A stretch of 64,000 nucleotides of DNA, taken from NCBI RefSeq assembly GCF_039710355.1, contig NZ_JBDKWZ010000023.1:53148-117147 (forward strand), in the 5' to 3' direction. The position numbers and the translations under genes were made by a program. The stretch's first letter is position 1. Each line of letters starts with the position of its first letter. Below are positions 45,108 to 54,754 of the stretch, one piece after another. This stretch comes from Rapidithrix thailandica (GTDB taxonomy: Bacteria; Bacteroidota; Bacteroidia; Cytophagales; Flammeovirgaceae). The notes under the pieces are model-generated. The model did no database searches, was not told where the DNA came from, and saw only the letters and a list, made by a program, of their open reading frames with translations.

Positions 45108-45139
45108 CCACTATCATTTTATAGTCAAATAAACAATGC

Positions 45140-45397
45140 TTACACCGGGCCTTCCAGGCAACAACACTTACCTGTGTCATTATCGGAAGAATACCTGTTT
45201 TTGTCTGTGTAATACCGGAGCCATTCTTTGCTCCAGTATAATGCCACACGGCTGAGCAGTAATGCCAGAATCCCTCCGGTAAAAAATTCTATCATGGCTT
45301 GATGACTCCACCAAAATTTTTCTACCATTTCATAACCTAAACAAATGGCGATGCTCATGCTCCAAAGTCCCATTTTTTTCCAACACAAATGTTTCAT
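45140..45397 (-). CDS. Small hypothetical membrane protein
   Basis: About 85 residues from ATG 45397; a TTG at 45469 would give 109. One or two hydrophobic segments (SMSIAICLGYEMV and EFFTGGILALLLSRVALYW) are followed by a polar tail with CCC. No family recognised. It is divergent from the LysR gene at 45537 and followed by a strong terminator, which supports it as a real gene and possible LysR target. Confidence 0.55.
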   Translation of the reverse strand: MKHLCWKKMGLWSMSIAICLGYEMVEKFWWSHQAMIEFFTGGILALLLSRVALYWSKEWLRYYTDKNRYSSDNDTGKCCCLEGPV

Positions 45398-45536
45398 GAT
45401 CCATATCAATCTAATTGCCTCTATATAAATTAGTGGAAGGATTGAATTATTCAGGAATATTTTTTTCAAATCTACGGTTTCTTTATATATTAGAAAAACG
45501 AATTATTTTCATAGAAATCATCAATTTTATTCATAC

Positions 45537-46430
45537 ATGGAGTTGCGGCATTTAAAACTGGTCAAAGAGGTGACTGCTACAGGCAATTTGACTAAAGCCG
45601 GAGAGCGTTTATTTTTAAGCCAGTCGGCCTTAAGCCATCAATTACGGGAAATTGAAAGTGAATTAGGCGCTCCGGTTTTTCACCGGGTAAACAAAAAGAT
45701 GATTCCTACACTGGTGGGAAAACGCCTGTTAAGCACCGCCTGCAAGGTGTTAACGGAAGTGGAACGAGCCCAACTCGATATTCAACAAATGGTATCCGGC
45801 GAGCGGGGAACCATTCGCTTGAGTACTGAATGTTATACTTGTTATCATTGGCTGCCAGCCTTGCTTCAAAAGTTTCACTGTGAATTTCCCAATATTGAAA
45901 TTTCCATTGTACTGGAATCTACCAACGACCCTTTGGCGGACTTGTTAAAAGGTAAAATCGACCTTGCCATTGTCCAATGTCCCAATGAGCACCCGGACCT
46001 GGAATATACCAAACTCTTCAATGATGAGATGGTGGTGGTCATGTGTCAGAATCACCCTTTGGCCCAACTCGATTATATCTCGGCACAAGACTTTCAGGAC
46101 GAAACCTTGATTACCTATTCGGGGGATTATTTGAATATGACCTTGTTTAAAGAAGTATTACTTCCTGCTAAAGTTCAACCCAAGCGAAAAATGTCTGTGT
46201 TGTTGACCGAAGCCATCGTGGAAATGGTACAAGCCGAAATGGGCATTGCCGTATTGGCGAAATGGATCGTGAGTCCTTACCTTCGTCACAAACCTTTGGC
46301 CATCCGCCCTCTCACTCAACCCGGAATCTTCAGACAATGGGCTGTAGCTCAACGAAAACAATCCACCCCACCCGCTTACTTGGCTTATTTAATCGAGCAT
46401 TTGAAATCCGTACATTTTACACAAAACTAG
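45537..46430 (+). CDS. LysR-family regulator, MetR-like
   Basis: A 297-residue LysR protein. The HTH is at residues 1-60 (MELRHLKLVKEVTATGNLTK, SQSALSHQLREIE). The effector domain carries TECYTCYHWLPALLQKF, typical of MetR. MetR responds to homocysteine and controls methionine synthesis; no met gene is near. The adjacent divergent gene is a small membrane protein and the convergent one is a nitronate monooxygenase, so the regulon here is unclear. Confidence 0.9.
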   Translation: MELRHLKLVKEVTATGNLTKAGERLFLSQSALSHQLREIESELGAPVFHRVNKKMIPTLVGKRLLSTACKVLTEVERAQLDIQQMVSGERGTIRLSTECYTCYHWLPALLQKFHCEFPNIEISIVLESTNDPLADLLKGKIDLAIVQCPNEHPDLEYTKLFNDEMVVVMCQNHPLAQLDYISAQDFQDETLITYSGDYLNMTLFKEVLLPAKVQPKRKMSVLLTEAIVEMVQAEMGIAVLAKWIVSPYLRHKPLAIRPLTQPGIFRQWAVAQRKQSTPPAYLAYLIEHLKSVHFTQN

Positions 46431-46445
46431 ACTTTATACATGGTG

Positions 46446-47516
46446 TTATCCATTCAATAAGATACGGAAGCTACTCAGTAATTCGTCAAAAATTTCACGA
46501 CTACTTTTGGCCGGAGCTTTAGACGCTGCCTGACCTCCCCATAGAGATAAGAAATCCTTCTTCCCTTGTTTTTTAGCAGAAGCCCGGATAGCGGCTGTCA
46601 AACTGTTTTGCACCGGATAAGGAGGAATGGACAAACCCGATGCCTCAACGCTTTTCATAAATTGATTGACCACCCCCCGTGCCCAACGACCGGAAAAGGA
46701 ACGGGTTAATGCAGTGTCAGTATCTTTTGAGTGAAGAATACTTTCCTTATACGCTTCGTTTGCAGCACTTTCATGACTTCGAAGAAACAGACTGCCGACT
46801 TGTACACCTTGGGCTCCCAAGGAAAAGGCCGCTTTTATACCCATTCCATCTGAAATTCCTCCCGCAGCCACTACAGGAACTTTCACCGACTGAACCACTT
46901 GAGGGATCAACGTCATGGAGCCTATCATGGGCAACGGGTGATTAGAAGTGAAAGAGCCCCTATGCCCCCCTGCTTCTATACCTTGAGCGGAAATCATATC
47001 TACCCCGCTTTCCTCTAACAAAATCGCTTCTTCTACACAAGTGGCCGTCCCGATAAGTTTTACATCTCTTTTGTGCAGCAATGCAATGCTTAGCGAATCC
47101 AATAGGCCAAAAGTAAAACTGACGATCCCGACTTCTTCTTCCTGTAATACCTCCAACTGATCCTGATAGGTGTAAAAGGTAAAGTCTTCTTCAGAAAACC
47201 GGCTAAAGGTTACTCCATATTTTGCGCAAAGCTCCTCTAAAAAATGCTGCATTTTTTCAACGGAATCCCAATCTACCTCTGTTGGAAGAGTATGGGCAAA
47301 CAAGTTTACGGCAAACGGCTTGCCCGTCAAAGATTTTGTTTTTCGGATCAACTGCCGGGCTTTCTCAGGAGCCAGCCCTCCAATGGGCAGCGAACCCAAA
47401 CCGCCTGCGTTGGAAACGGCTGCCACCATTTCGGGCGTGGTGATGCCCAACATCGGGGCCTGGATGATCGGATAGCGGACAGCGAGCTGTTGGGTCAATT
47501 GGTTTGTTAATTCCAT
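46446..47516 (-). CDS. Nitronate monooxygenase-like flavoprotein
   Basis: About 356 residues from ATG 47516. It is a TIM-barrel FMN enzyme of the 2-nitropropane dioxygenase family: YPIIQAPMLG, SNAGGLGSLP, the catalytic-region motif GIEAGGHRG, and phosphate-binding AAGGISDG and GAQGVQVGS. It oxidises nitronates, or in some relatives acts as enoyl reductase. Convergent with the LysR gene, 15 bp between stops. An AT-rich dyad lies upstream. Confidence 0.9.
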   Translation of the reverse strand: MELTNQLTQQLAVRYPIIQAPMLGITTPEMVAAVSNAGGLGSLPIGGLAPEKARQLIRKTKSLTGKPFAVNLFAHTLPTEVDWDSVEKMQHFLEELCAKYGVTFSRFSEEDFTFYTYQDQLEVLQEEEVGIVSFTFGLLDSLSIALLHKRDVKLIGTATCVEEAILLEESGVDMISAQGIEAGGHRGSFTSNHPLPMIGSMTLIPQVVQSVKVPVVAAGGISDGMGIKAAFSLGAQGVQVGSLFLRSHESAANEAYKESILHSKDTDTALTRSFSGRWARGVVNQFMKSVEASGLSIPPYPVQNSLTAAIRASAKKQGKKDFLSLWGGQAASKAPAKSSREIFDELLSSFRILLNG

Positions 47517-47556
47517 CACAAAAAGTACTGGTTTAAGGGGTCAAATGCCAATTATA

Positions 47557-47582
47557 TTGTATATAATAAAAATTATATACAA
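47557..47582. promoter_or_regulatory. AT-rich dyad upstream of the nitronate monooxygenase gene
   Basis: TTGTATATAA (47557-47566) and TTATATACAA (47573-47582) are exact complements with a 6-nt spacer. Located 41-66 bp before the ATG, where an operator would lie. The cognate regulator is unknown. Confidence 0.45.
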
Positions 47583-47642
47583 CCTCCGGACAGTGTAAAG
47601 GTATACAATGCACATTCATATTTCAAGCTGTTTTTTTCATTA

Positions 47643-47702
47643 AGAGCATATTTAAATTTCATCCTTTGGATTAAAAATTCACATTTCAGGAACCTCGGTC
47701 AT
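47643..47702. mobile_element. Truncated MITE copy
   Basis: AGAGCATATTTAAATTTCATC, CCTTTGGATTAAAAATTC and CATTTCAGGAACCTC match the first third of the other copies. The right half is missing. Confidence 0.6.
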
Positions 47703-48013
47703 CTATACCAAATCTTGTAGATAAAGAAGAAAAGGATATTGCCAATTAAGATGTAGAGATGGTGAAAATTGGATATTTCATAGAAGTAACTAAATTTAGG
47801 GAGGAAAAATAATAAGCCGCCTATGTTCCATACAGGAAGTATCAGGAATATGATCAACTCCTTTGATCATCAACAGGACTACTTTTTGAATGAACTGGAA
47901 CCTCTTCAGGGTATAAAAAAGTACTTAAAGATCCGTATAGCCAATCAAAATAGGTTAATAAGGAATAAGAGTTCCGTATATAAACTAGTTGTGGTGCATT
48001 TTAAAATTAGCAT

Positions 48014-48826
48014 ATGAGTAATCTATCAAATATAGGTTTTGATATACAAAGTGAAGATGATTTCTATTCTTTGGTTGAGAAAGCATATGAAAAATCAACT
48101 CCTTTGAAAACTGTCAAAGGGACATACTTTCAATTTTCTGATGAATCCGGAGCTGAACTTTGGATTCAAATGAATAAAAAGAACGAATTAATTGGAATGA
48201 ACCCACATTTCAAGGGTAAAAGTAAACGTAAAGTATCGGTAACATCCTCTATTGACAGACCTGAAAGCATTTTAGACGGGGCATTTCATTCATGGGCAGA
48301 CCCACTAGAGGATGATCATCCTGAAAGTGGAGCCTATCCTTTTGTTTTTGATGTGCCGAACCATAAGAAATATGAAGGAATTGAAACACCTCAAATTATA
48401 GAAATTCAACTTTCCGCTTTTGCTCAAGAATTTGAATATTATGAGTCGGAAGGTGCTTTTGAGAATGGCCAAGAAGGAGAACCAAAGTGGGCCTCTCAAT
48501 CTTTCGTACCGAGTGGACTATTCAAGCCAGGCGAAGGAGACGACCCTAATCCACCAGAAGCTTTAGGTTTGTTTACAGGCATCATCAAAGAATTTGAAAA
48601 AAGAAAAAATGAGTTTACCGGACAAGAGTTTTATTGGTTGTTGGTTGATACCCTTGGTGGTGAAATTGATGTGCTCACCGACCTGAGATTTTTCGAAAAC
48701 ACCTCGCCAGGAATTGGAGGAATTGTTCACGGTCAATTCTGGCTTTCCGGGAGCATATTAACAGAACCTAAAGTTGTTGAGAAGCCGAAAGGCGGATTCT
48801 TAAAAAGCCTGTTTGACAATAAATAA
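48014..48826 (+). CDS. Conserved hypothetical protein
   Basis: A 270-residue soluble acidic protein. The features LWIQMNKKNELIGMNPHFKG, RPESILDGAFHSWADP, AYPFVFDVPNHK and SFVPSGLF give it the look of a conserved family seen in Bacteroidota and other bacteria, but I know no function. The C-terminal KPKGGFLKSLFD is short and basic. Single gene; a hairpin follows. Confidence 0.65.
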   Translation: MSNLSNIGFDIQSEDDFYSLVEKAYEKSTPLKTVKGTYFQFSDESGAELWIQMNKKNELIGMNPHFKGKSKRKVSVTSSIDRPESILDGAFHSWADPLEDDHPESGAYPFVFDVPNHKKYEGIETPQIIEIQLSAFAQEFEYYESEGAFENGQEGEPKWASQSFVPSGLFKPGEGDDPNPPEALGLFTGIIKEFEKRKNEFTGQEFYWLLVDTLGGEIDVLTDLRFFENTSPGIGGIVHGQFWLSGSILTEPKVVEKPKGGFLKSLFDNK

Positions 48827-48881
48827 CGACACCCCCTGTATAAAATGCATTTTACACTAAACCTTATGTGCAATTCTAAAA

Positions 48882-48910
48882 GAAAGAGGCTGCTAAACAC
48901 AACCTCTTTC
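48882..48910 (-). terminator. Terminator between convergent genes
   Basis: GAAAGAGG (48882-48889) and CCTCTTTC (48903-48910) are exact complements. On the minus strand the stem runs into TTTCTTTT, so it mainly serves the PhyH gene. Confidence 0.65.
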
Positions 48911-48930
48911 CACGAGGAACAACATTCCAA

Positions 48931-49710
48931 CTAATCTATTGCTAAACGAATAGCCTGTTCAACAGGAGAATAACCGGCATCAGAGTCCCATACAGACAGT
49001 TCACCCCTTAACAATAAGGGTGGTTGTGCCATAAACTTAGGAGTACTTCCTTTATGTGATTGGGCTGAATGAACCAGAAACGGGTGACATAAATAAACCG
49101 TACCTGCCTTACCAGTGGCATAAACTTCTTCCCTCTTGGGCAAGCCGTCTAACTTGCTGGCAAGTTCCATAAATGAAAGGCCTGAATCATCCTCCTTAGA
49201 CAATAACCTTGCAACGTCAATATGAGACCCTTTATAAATAACCGTAGGTGCATCGTTTTCGCTAACATCGGAATACAAAATCAACATCAATAAGGCTCGT
49301 CCTTTTGATTTGACATTGACGCGCCACTCAAAAAAATTATTCGGGTCATTCCCCGGGAAACTTGCATCTACGTGCTTGCCCGTATCATTCGGTTGTTGAC
49401 TAGACGGAAACCGGACAGGGAATGTACCTACACTCTGACAAGGAATCCATTTTTCTTTACCAAGCAATTGGTTAAAGACCGAATACAATTTCTGTGTATT
49501 TATGGAATCAATGAAGGGCTTTTGGGTGTACATCCCCAAACGAATAACGGGCTCCTTCCAAGTCGATGGGTTTGACTTATCACAAGGAAGATCGTTCCAC
49601 AGAATTTTCAACACTGCCTCCGCAACTTCCTGAGAAAATGCATTATCAATGCGAATAAAACCATTAAAAATAAACTGTTCTATTTCCTTTTTGCTTAGTA
49701 TTTCTGACAT
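48931..49710 (-). CDS. Phytanoyl-CoA dioxygenase (PhyH) family protein
   Basis: About 259 residues from ATG 49710 (MSEILSKKEIEQF). The double-stranded beta-helix has the metal triad in KHVDASFPG (H-x-D) and the distal His in HPFLVHSAQSH. An N-terminal helix FIFNGFIRIDNAF is typical of PhyH enzymes. It should be an Fe(II)/2-oxoglutarate hydroxylase of a small molecule; substrate unknown. Single gene. Confidence 0.88.
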   Translation of the reverse strand: MSEILSKKEIEQFIFNGFIRIDNAFSQEVAEAVLKILWNDLPCDKSNPSTWKEPVIRLGMYTQKPFIDSINTQKLYSVFNQLLGKEKWIPCQSVGTFPVRFPSSQQPNDTGKHVDASFPGNDPNNFFEWRVNVKSKGRALLMLILYSDVSENDAPTVIYKGSHIDVARLLSKEDDSGLSFMELASKLDGLPKREEVYATGKAGTVYLCHPFLVHSAQSHKGSTPKFMAQPPLLLRGELSVWDSDAGYSPVEQAIRLAID

Positions 49711-50021
49711 ACTTCTTTTGTTAAAAACCACCCCACAAAGAACAACAAATACCTGTTGACCCGTAGGTTTTCGAAATTGTTAAGAATACTACGAAATGTA
49801 CGCTATGTATAGGGGGTATAGCGTATTGCTTAAGAACTAAGCTCAAAAAGGATATTATAGCATTACAGTCATTCTCATACGGCAAAATTATAAATTATCT
49901 ATATACTGACAAACAAAGGGAGGTATTTCAGTTTTCAGATATAACTGCTAACGAACGCATAAGATGTAGGCATCCTTACGAATAAAAGTACAGGTTACAA
50001 CTTCTTTCATATTTTGATTCG
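49711..50021. other. Intergenic region
   Basis: No gene. It contains the dyad at 49799-49825. Confidence 0.5.
49799..49825. promoter_or_regulatory. Dyad upstream of the PhyH gene
   Basis: TACGCTAT (49799-49806) and ATAGCGTA (49818-49825) are exact complements with an 11-nt spacer containing GGGGG. It lies about 90 bp before the PhyH start. Could be an operator or the terminator of the split gene downstream. Confidence 0.35.
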
Positions 50022-50945
50022 TTACTTGTCTTCTGCTATTGATTTGGTGTAAGTGTAAAAAAGTTCTTTAGCTTTTTTATACTTTATAACTGTTATTTTT
50101 TTATCTAATATTTTAAAGACCATATTTGGTGTGATGATTTGTTTATTAGCTTCCTCCAGTACATGCAATATCATTTTAGGTTTCCCTAAATTTACCATCC
50201 AATGCCAGCAGCCATCGGCCAGAACATTTGGAATGTAAAAGGCTAATTGCACAGGGATTAATATGGTCTTAAAGACCTGAAGAATAGTCGTTTCATTTCT
50301 TCGATAAGGGGGAAACGGCCAATGATACCTTATCGCTTCTTGAAAAGAAATCGACCTTCGAGTTATTTTGGAGGAGAGCGGATAATATAGTTGCTTTGGT
50401 ATCTCCAGATCATCCGGCCCGCTAGTCATAAACTTCCTGATAAACTCCCATGCCATATTGCAACCGTCATAGCCATCCGCAGTAAACAAGCCTTCAATGA
50501 CCGCATTTGCTGTTTTTTGTTCATTTTTTTTAGAGGTGTACCATTTAGTTTACGAACAGGCTTCATCTTTAACACAATAGCCGTGTCTTGTATTGCGACA
50601 AACCCTGCTACAGAAGTCATATTTTTAATCGAGCCTTTAACATTAGCCCATGTGCACTCGTACAAACCCCCCATCGCTACCATACATATTATCTGATTCT
50701 TTCGATCAAATAGAATCGGAGTATTTATGTTTAACTTTACGACTGTAAAGCCATGAAAAGCCTGGACCAAGAGCGGTAAAAGAAAGAATGATCCCGAGGT
50801 AGACAATCATGAAACGGGGGAAGTCTGGAGCAGTCATTTTTACATCACTAAACAGTTTAATGCCTATTGCAACAAAAAAAGGTATCGACATGGAAAAGTA
50901 AAACCACCATCCTGCATACCCCATCAATACCATAGAACCTTCCAC
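50022..50945 (-). pseudogene. DUF6708-like membrane protein, split by two frameshifts
   Basis: Three overlapping frames form one protein. Frame one (50945-50706) has YAGWWFYFSMSIPFFVAIGI with a membrane pair. Frame two (50806-50426) continues PILFDRKNQIICMVAMGGLY and WANVKGSI. Frame three (50489-50022) has GCNMAWEFIRKFMTSGPDDL and RRSISFQEAIRYHWPFPP. The order and motifs resemble DUF6708 proteins, which are often linked to effector systems. The second shift falls at a run of eight A (sense), 50524-50531. Family assignment is tentative. Confidence 0.55.
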
Positions 50946-51358
50946 TAGCCCTCTTATCTGTAAATAGTTGTCATTTATTCCTATAAACTATCTAGCCTTC
51001 CAGGCACGTTAAACCGGGATTTCTTATTAATTTTCGTGTTAGTCATTAGAAGTTCTGGTTATTTTTATTATTCATCGAGCATTTACTTAAATCATTTTTT
51101 AGTGGGTTGCACATTCCCGTTTCAGGAACCTCAATACATCATTTTTGAGAATTCTAAACTGAATATTTTCATCATCAAAGGGCCGCCTCTCAAAGGAGTA
51201 CCTCCCGTGGAACGGCCCCGCAACGAGTTTTAAATATGCTCTAACGGCTAGGCATCAGTGATTGATTTTATGTATTGTATATAAATCAGTTTATTAAGTC
51301 TATTACGACAACAAGTTTTACACTAATCCCATGTACCATAATAATTAGCTCGTAGAAC
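50946..51358. other. Intergenic region with a MITE
   Basis: No gene; the MITE at 51076-51242 fills most of it. Confidence 0.5.
51076..51242. mobile_element. MITE-like element, copy (167 bp)
   Basis: Right end GTTTTAAATATGCTCT is well preserved; the left end CGAGCATTTACTTAAAT is altered. Internal motifs CCCGTTTCAGGAACCTCAAT, TCTAAACTGAATATTTTC and GGCCGCCTCTCAAAGGAGTA match the copy at 54599 in reverse. Confidence 0.7.
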
Positions 51359-53860
51359 TTATTCTTCTAAGTACAGTTTCAATTCAGAAATACGTTGGGA
51401 AATCCTGAGTTTGTACCTTATGATATTGTTTTCATTTGTTGCATATAAGTTGAGGTTAATCGATGCATTATACAGTAGTTCTCCTTTTTTATTGTAGGTT
51501 TCTATAGCAAGGATATTATCTTTTTTACTCAGTTTCGAATACATTTCTTCCTTATAATACCCATCAGGCTTTACAAAGACATCTCCTTCATTTAATACCC
51601 CATCCGTAATCAAAGCAGTATACTTGGGTTTGTTCTTTTGGTAATAAATAACTTCACCGTCAAGTTGGTTGTCTGTTTTATGATATGATAATAGTTTTTG
51701 GTTCTTATTGTCGTAAATAGTGGTTTTAGAGGTGTTATGGGATGAAAACAGCGTTTCTATTTTATGTTTTTCCAGTAATTTCACAATGCTTATCAGTTTA
51801 CCAGCCTTATACACCTTTTCTTTATATTGAATTCCCCCTTTTTGTATTTCTTTCCCCTCATAGGGTTTGTTGTTCTTATAAAGCAGTCTGGAAATCTCAT
51901 TTCCCTTTTTGTCGTAATTAATAAAATACCCTTCTTTGTCCCCTGCTTCATAGCTTTCTTCCTTCTTTTTTATGCCATCGCGATAAATGGTAAAAGTTCC
52001 GTGTTTTTCATCGTTTAGGTAATACCCTTTTTCCTTAATAGTTTTTTCATCTCTCTCAAATTGAATATAGTTGCCATTTTTCACACCATTATTAACCTCT
52101 ACTTTTCGATGGCTCTTATACTCATAAACTGATCCGGTAGCTTTACCCTCTACGAAGGTGGCTTTAGCAATTAATTCACCTTGTTTTGAGTAGAATTCAG
52201 CTTCACCATTAAAATCGATTTCTTCTCTTAATACAATTTTTTGGCTAAACTGCTTGTCGTAGATTTTTTGATAAATCTTTTGTTTTACAAAAACTCCGTT
52301 TTCACGTTGTGAAATTTCTTTTATGAGATCTGAATTATCGAAGTATTTATACTCGGTACCTGTTTTGGTACTGTAATCATATTCAGATATTTGTTGACCG
52401 GTTTCGTCAAAGAATAGTCCGGCTCTTTTTCCAGAACCAGGTTTGTAGGTTATTTCACTTCGCTTGTGTCCATTGCTGAAATATGTTATCTGTTTGACAA
52501 GTTGTTCCTTTTCATTATAAATTTCTGTTTTTTGGAAGCATTTTACGGCTTCTTGAGAGCTTTCTTTTACACAATCAAAGGTAATTTCTTGAGTTTTAAC
52601 ACCCTTTTCAAAAAGTGCTTTCAACACAATTCTGTTTTGATAATCTTTTTCAAAGAGGGTTCCTTCAATTGGTGTAGTGGAATAACCGCCAGACTCTAAT
52701 CGTTCCGGATAGTACGAGTCTTGGGCTACTTTTATTACAAGGGAACCCAAAATATTACCTGATAAATCGTAATAGGTTAAAGTACTATTTTCTAGTACAC
52801 AGAATTTCGCTTTACTTTTGTAATAATGTTTGATAGCTTTTACAAGGATGCCATTGTCATACGTAACAATATCACCATTGTTTTTTAAAAGCGTACCGTG
52901 CGGTTTCTCGTTAATTTGTTGAAAACTTCCTATTTGTTTGCCTTCCTGATCATAGCTAACAATTTTATAAGATTTGTTGTTTTTATAAAACTCATCTCTG
53001 GTCAGTTGCCCTTTTGTAAATTTTTTAATACGTGTTTGTACTCCATCTTTATATTCTATCACCCTTTTAAAAGATATTCCATCGCTATCAAATTCTATTC
53101 TTTTGCCATCTTCATATTTTAGATGATCCAGTGTTCCGCTATATTGAAGTTTTCCTATTTCATGCCCTTTGTCATCAAAAAAAGTTTCCTTGAGTTGAAT
53201 CGTGTCAAAAACACTTCGTGTTTGTCCATTATGATAAAATGAATTGGAGTAAAGCTCATATCCGTTTTTTAACACTTTTATTTCTTCGATTTGCATCGGG
53301 TTGCTATAATAGTCAACTATCACTCCGTTTTTGGATCTACTACCAGAAAAATCATAAGAACCGATTTCCGTACCTTTTGCATTAAAGTACACGCTTTTAA
53401 TATGCTCTCCGTTTTCGTAATATTTTTCAAAACGGATTCCGTCCTTGTCCTTATCCCAATAGACTACTTTTGTTAAGATACCATCTTTGTAAGTTTCTTC
53501 CCGGGGTGTTCTTCTGAAACTTTGCTCATTGTAATAATAAGTGCAAACCCCTTCTAATTGATTGCTTTTAAAGCTTAACTCCTGGAATTTTGACCCATCT
53601 TTTTTATACCATATTGCTTTTCCTTCAAAGTGTGTAGAATCCGGATACTTTGAAAGCCCTGCCATTTGTAATGATCCGTCAATATAATAGTCTTTTATAC
53701 GATATAACGAGCCTTTCTTTTTTGCAGGAGGTCTGTAGAATGCAGCTTTTTCTTTTGAGGTTTCAACCCATTTGTTATCAAACCAGAGGGTATCACTTTG
53801 AGCGTTTGCGGTGCCTGTATAAATTATAAGTATTAAGAAAGTTATGAAACGGTAAGTCAT
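51359..53860 (-). CDS. Large secreted MORN/YwqK-like repeat protein
   Basis: An 833-residue exported protein (MTYRFITFLILIIYTGTANA signal). The mature part is made of some thirty short beta-hairpin repeats of the toxin-antitoxin-YwqK/MORN_2 type, such as EGKAIWYKKDGSKFQELSF, KNGNYIQFERDEKTIKEKGY and HGTFTIYRDG. Such repeats form an extended beta-sheet that probably binds partners at the cell surface. No enzyme domain is seen. The gene is AT-rich relative to its neighbours. Confidence 0.8.
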   Translation of the reverse strand: MTYRFITFLILIIYTGTANAQSDTLWFDNKWVETSKEKAAFYRPPAKKKGSLYRIKDYYIDGSLQMAGLSKYPDSTHFEGKAIWYKKDGSKFQELSFKSNQLEGVCTYYYNEQSFRRTPREETYKDGILTKVVYWDKDKDGIRFEKYYENGEHIKSVYFNAKGTEIGSYDFSGSRSKNGVIVDYYSNPMQIEEIKVLKNGYELYSNSFYHNGQTRSVFDTIQLKETFFDDKGHEIGKLQYSGTLDHLKYEDGKRIEFDSDGISFKRVIEYKDGVQTRIKKFTKGQLTRDEFYKNNKSYKIVSYDQEGKQIGSFQQINEKPHGTLLKNNGDIVTYDNGILVKAIKHYYKSKAKFCVLENSTLTYYDLSGNILGSLVIKVAQDSYYPERLESGGYSTTPIEGTLFEKDYQNRIVLKALFEKGVKTQEITFDCVKESSQEAVKCFQKTEIYNEKEQLVKQITYFSNGHKRSEITYKPGSGKRAGLFFDETGQQISEYDYSTKTGTEYKYFDNSDLIKEISQRENGVFVKQKIYQKIYDKQFSQKIVLREEIDFNGEAEFYSKQGELIAKATFVEGKATGSVYEYKSHRKVEVNNGVKNGNYIQFERDEKTIKEKGYYLNDEKHGTFTIYRDGIKKKEESYEAGDKEGYFINYDKKGNEISRLLYKNNKPYEGKEIQKGGIQYKEKVYKAGKLISIVKLLEKHKIETLFSSHNTSKTTIYDNKNQKLLSYHKTDNQLDGEVIYYQKNKPKYTALITDGVLNEGDVFVKPDGYYKEEMYSKLSKKDNILAIETYNKKGELLYNASINLNLYATNENNIIRYKLRISQRISELKLYLEE

Positions 53861-54107
53861 GCAATTATTTTTTGGAATTTTATATTGAAGTAAAAAAGTG
53901 ATTTAAACATTTTTGCGGGAAAGAAAGTATGCGGGATTTTGAGTTGGAAAACCTAGAAAAATCCCAAACACCCCTTCATACAAAGGTATTATAGAAATGG
54001 TAAAGGTCTATGTTCTCAAAACCCAATAACTCCCCTTTTTCTCAACAGGTGCATTCCCTTCTTCTAAAAAATACTTAAAAGACATAATAGAAATTTAAGT
54101 GTCAATT
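53861..54107. other. Intergenic leader
   Basis: AT-rich and non-coding; the promoter of the MORN-like gene probably lies here but no clear consensus is seen. Confidence 0.4.
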
Positions 54108-54590
54108 TCAAAAAACTGCCCATAAAAAGACAACTCCGGACAAATTCATAGAATAATCCACCACAATTTTTAGACCTTTTAGTACAAGAAGATAAAGATT
54201 CAGCCGGATATGAATAAACTTCACCTGTCTTTGTTCTGCCATATGATCTACTTTTGTCAATACATAAAACTTATTCCTGTTGCATACCCAATCGAATTCT
54301 GCGAACTATACGTCTCCGACTCAGGTGAATAGAACAGAAACCGGTTGAAGTACAAGCTTCTCCCTGATCTTGATAACGGAAGCGACTATCCTAAGGGGGC
54401 TTTCTAAGATTCGGGTCCCTCCATAAATGTCTAGTCCGGCTTGTCAGACCAGGTTGCCTGTGGAATAGTACATCAGGCATGGAATACCCCAATAGCTCGA
54501 GACTGTGGAATAGGCTTCTCTTTCTGCGATCTTTGCATTCGGCACAAAATAGCCTGATTCAAATGAGCTTATGGATAGCCATATTGTTGA
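54108..54590 (-). pseudogene. Decayed gene of unknown type
   Basis: One minus-strand frame is protein-like over about 160 codons but broken by three stops. It includes GYFVPNAKIAEREAYSTVSS, LDIYGGTRILESPLRIVASV and FAEFDWVCNRNKFYVLTKVD. No family is recognised and there is no start. The upstream edge coincides with a MITE at 54599, which may have helped to inactivate it. Confidence 0.35.
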
Positions 54591-54598
54591 GGAGTTTT

Positions 54599-54754
54599 AG
54601 AGCATGTTTTAAAATTCGATGTGGGGTCGAGGTACTCCTTTGAGAAGCGGCCTCTTTGGTGGTAAAAATTTTCAGTTTAGGTTTCTCAAAATATTGCACC
54701 GAGGTTCCTGAAATGAGCGTTTTTGACCTAAAGGATGAAATTTAAATATGCTCT
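54599..54754. mobile_element. MITE-like element, copy (156 bp)
   Basis: Ends AGAGCATGTTTTAAAATTCG and GAAATTTAAATATGCTCT. The interior (GGTACTCCTTTGAGAAGCGG, TTTTCAGTTTAGG, GAGGTTCCTGAAA, GACCTAAAGGATG) serves as a good reference for the family and matches copy 1 at 11308 in direct orientation. Confidence 0.8.

Larger units (their letters stand above)
47517..48013. other. Intergenic region with dyad and MITE fragment
   Basis: No convincing gene. A 64-codon ORF at 47823-48017 overlaps the next gene and lacks a family. It holds a 26-bp dyad (47557-47582) and a truncated MITE (47643 to about 47702). Confidence 0.5.

Noticed and set aside
47823..48017. 64-codon ORF before the conserved hypothetical gene
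   Set aside because: Overlaps the start of the better-supported gene at 48014 and has no recognisable features.
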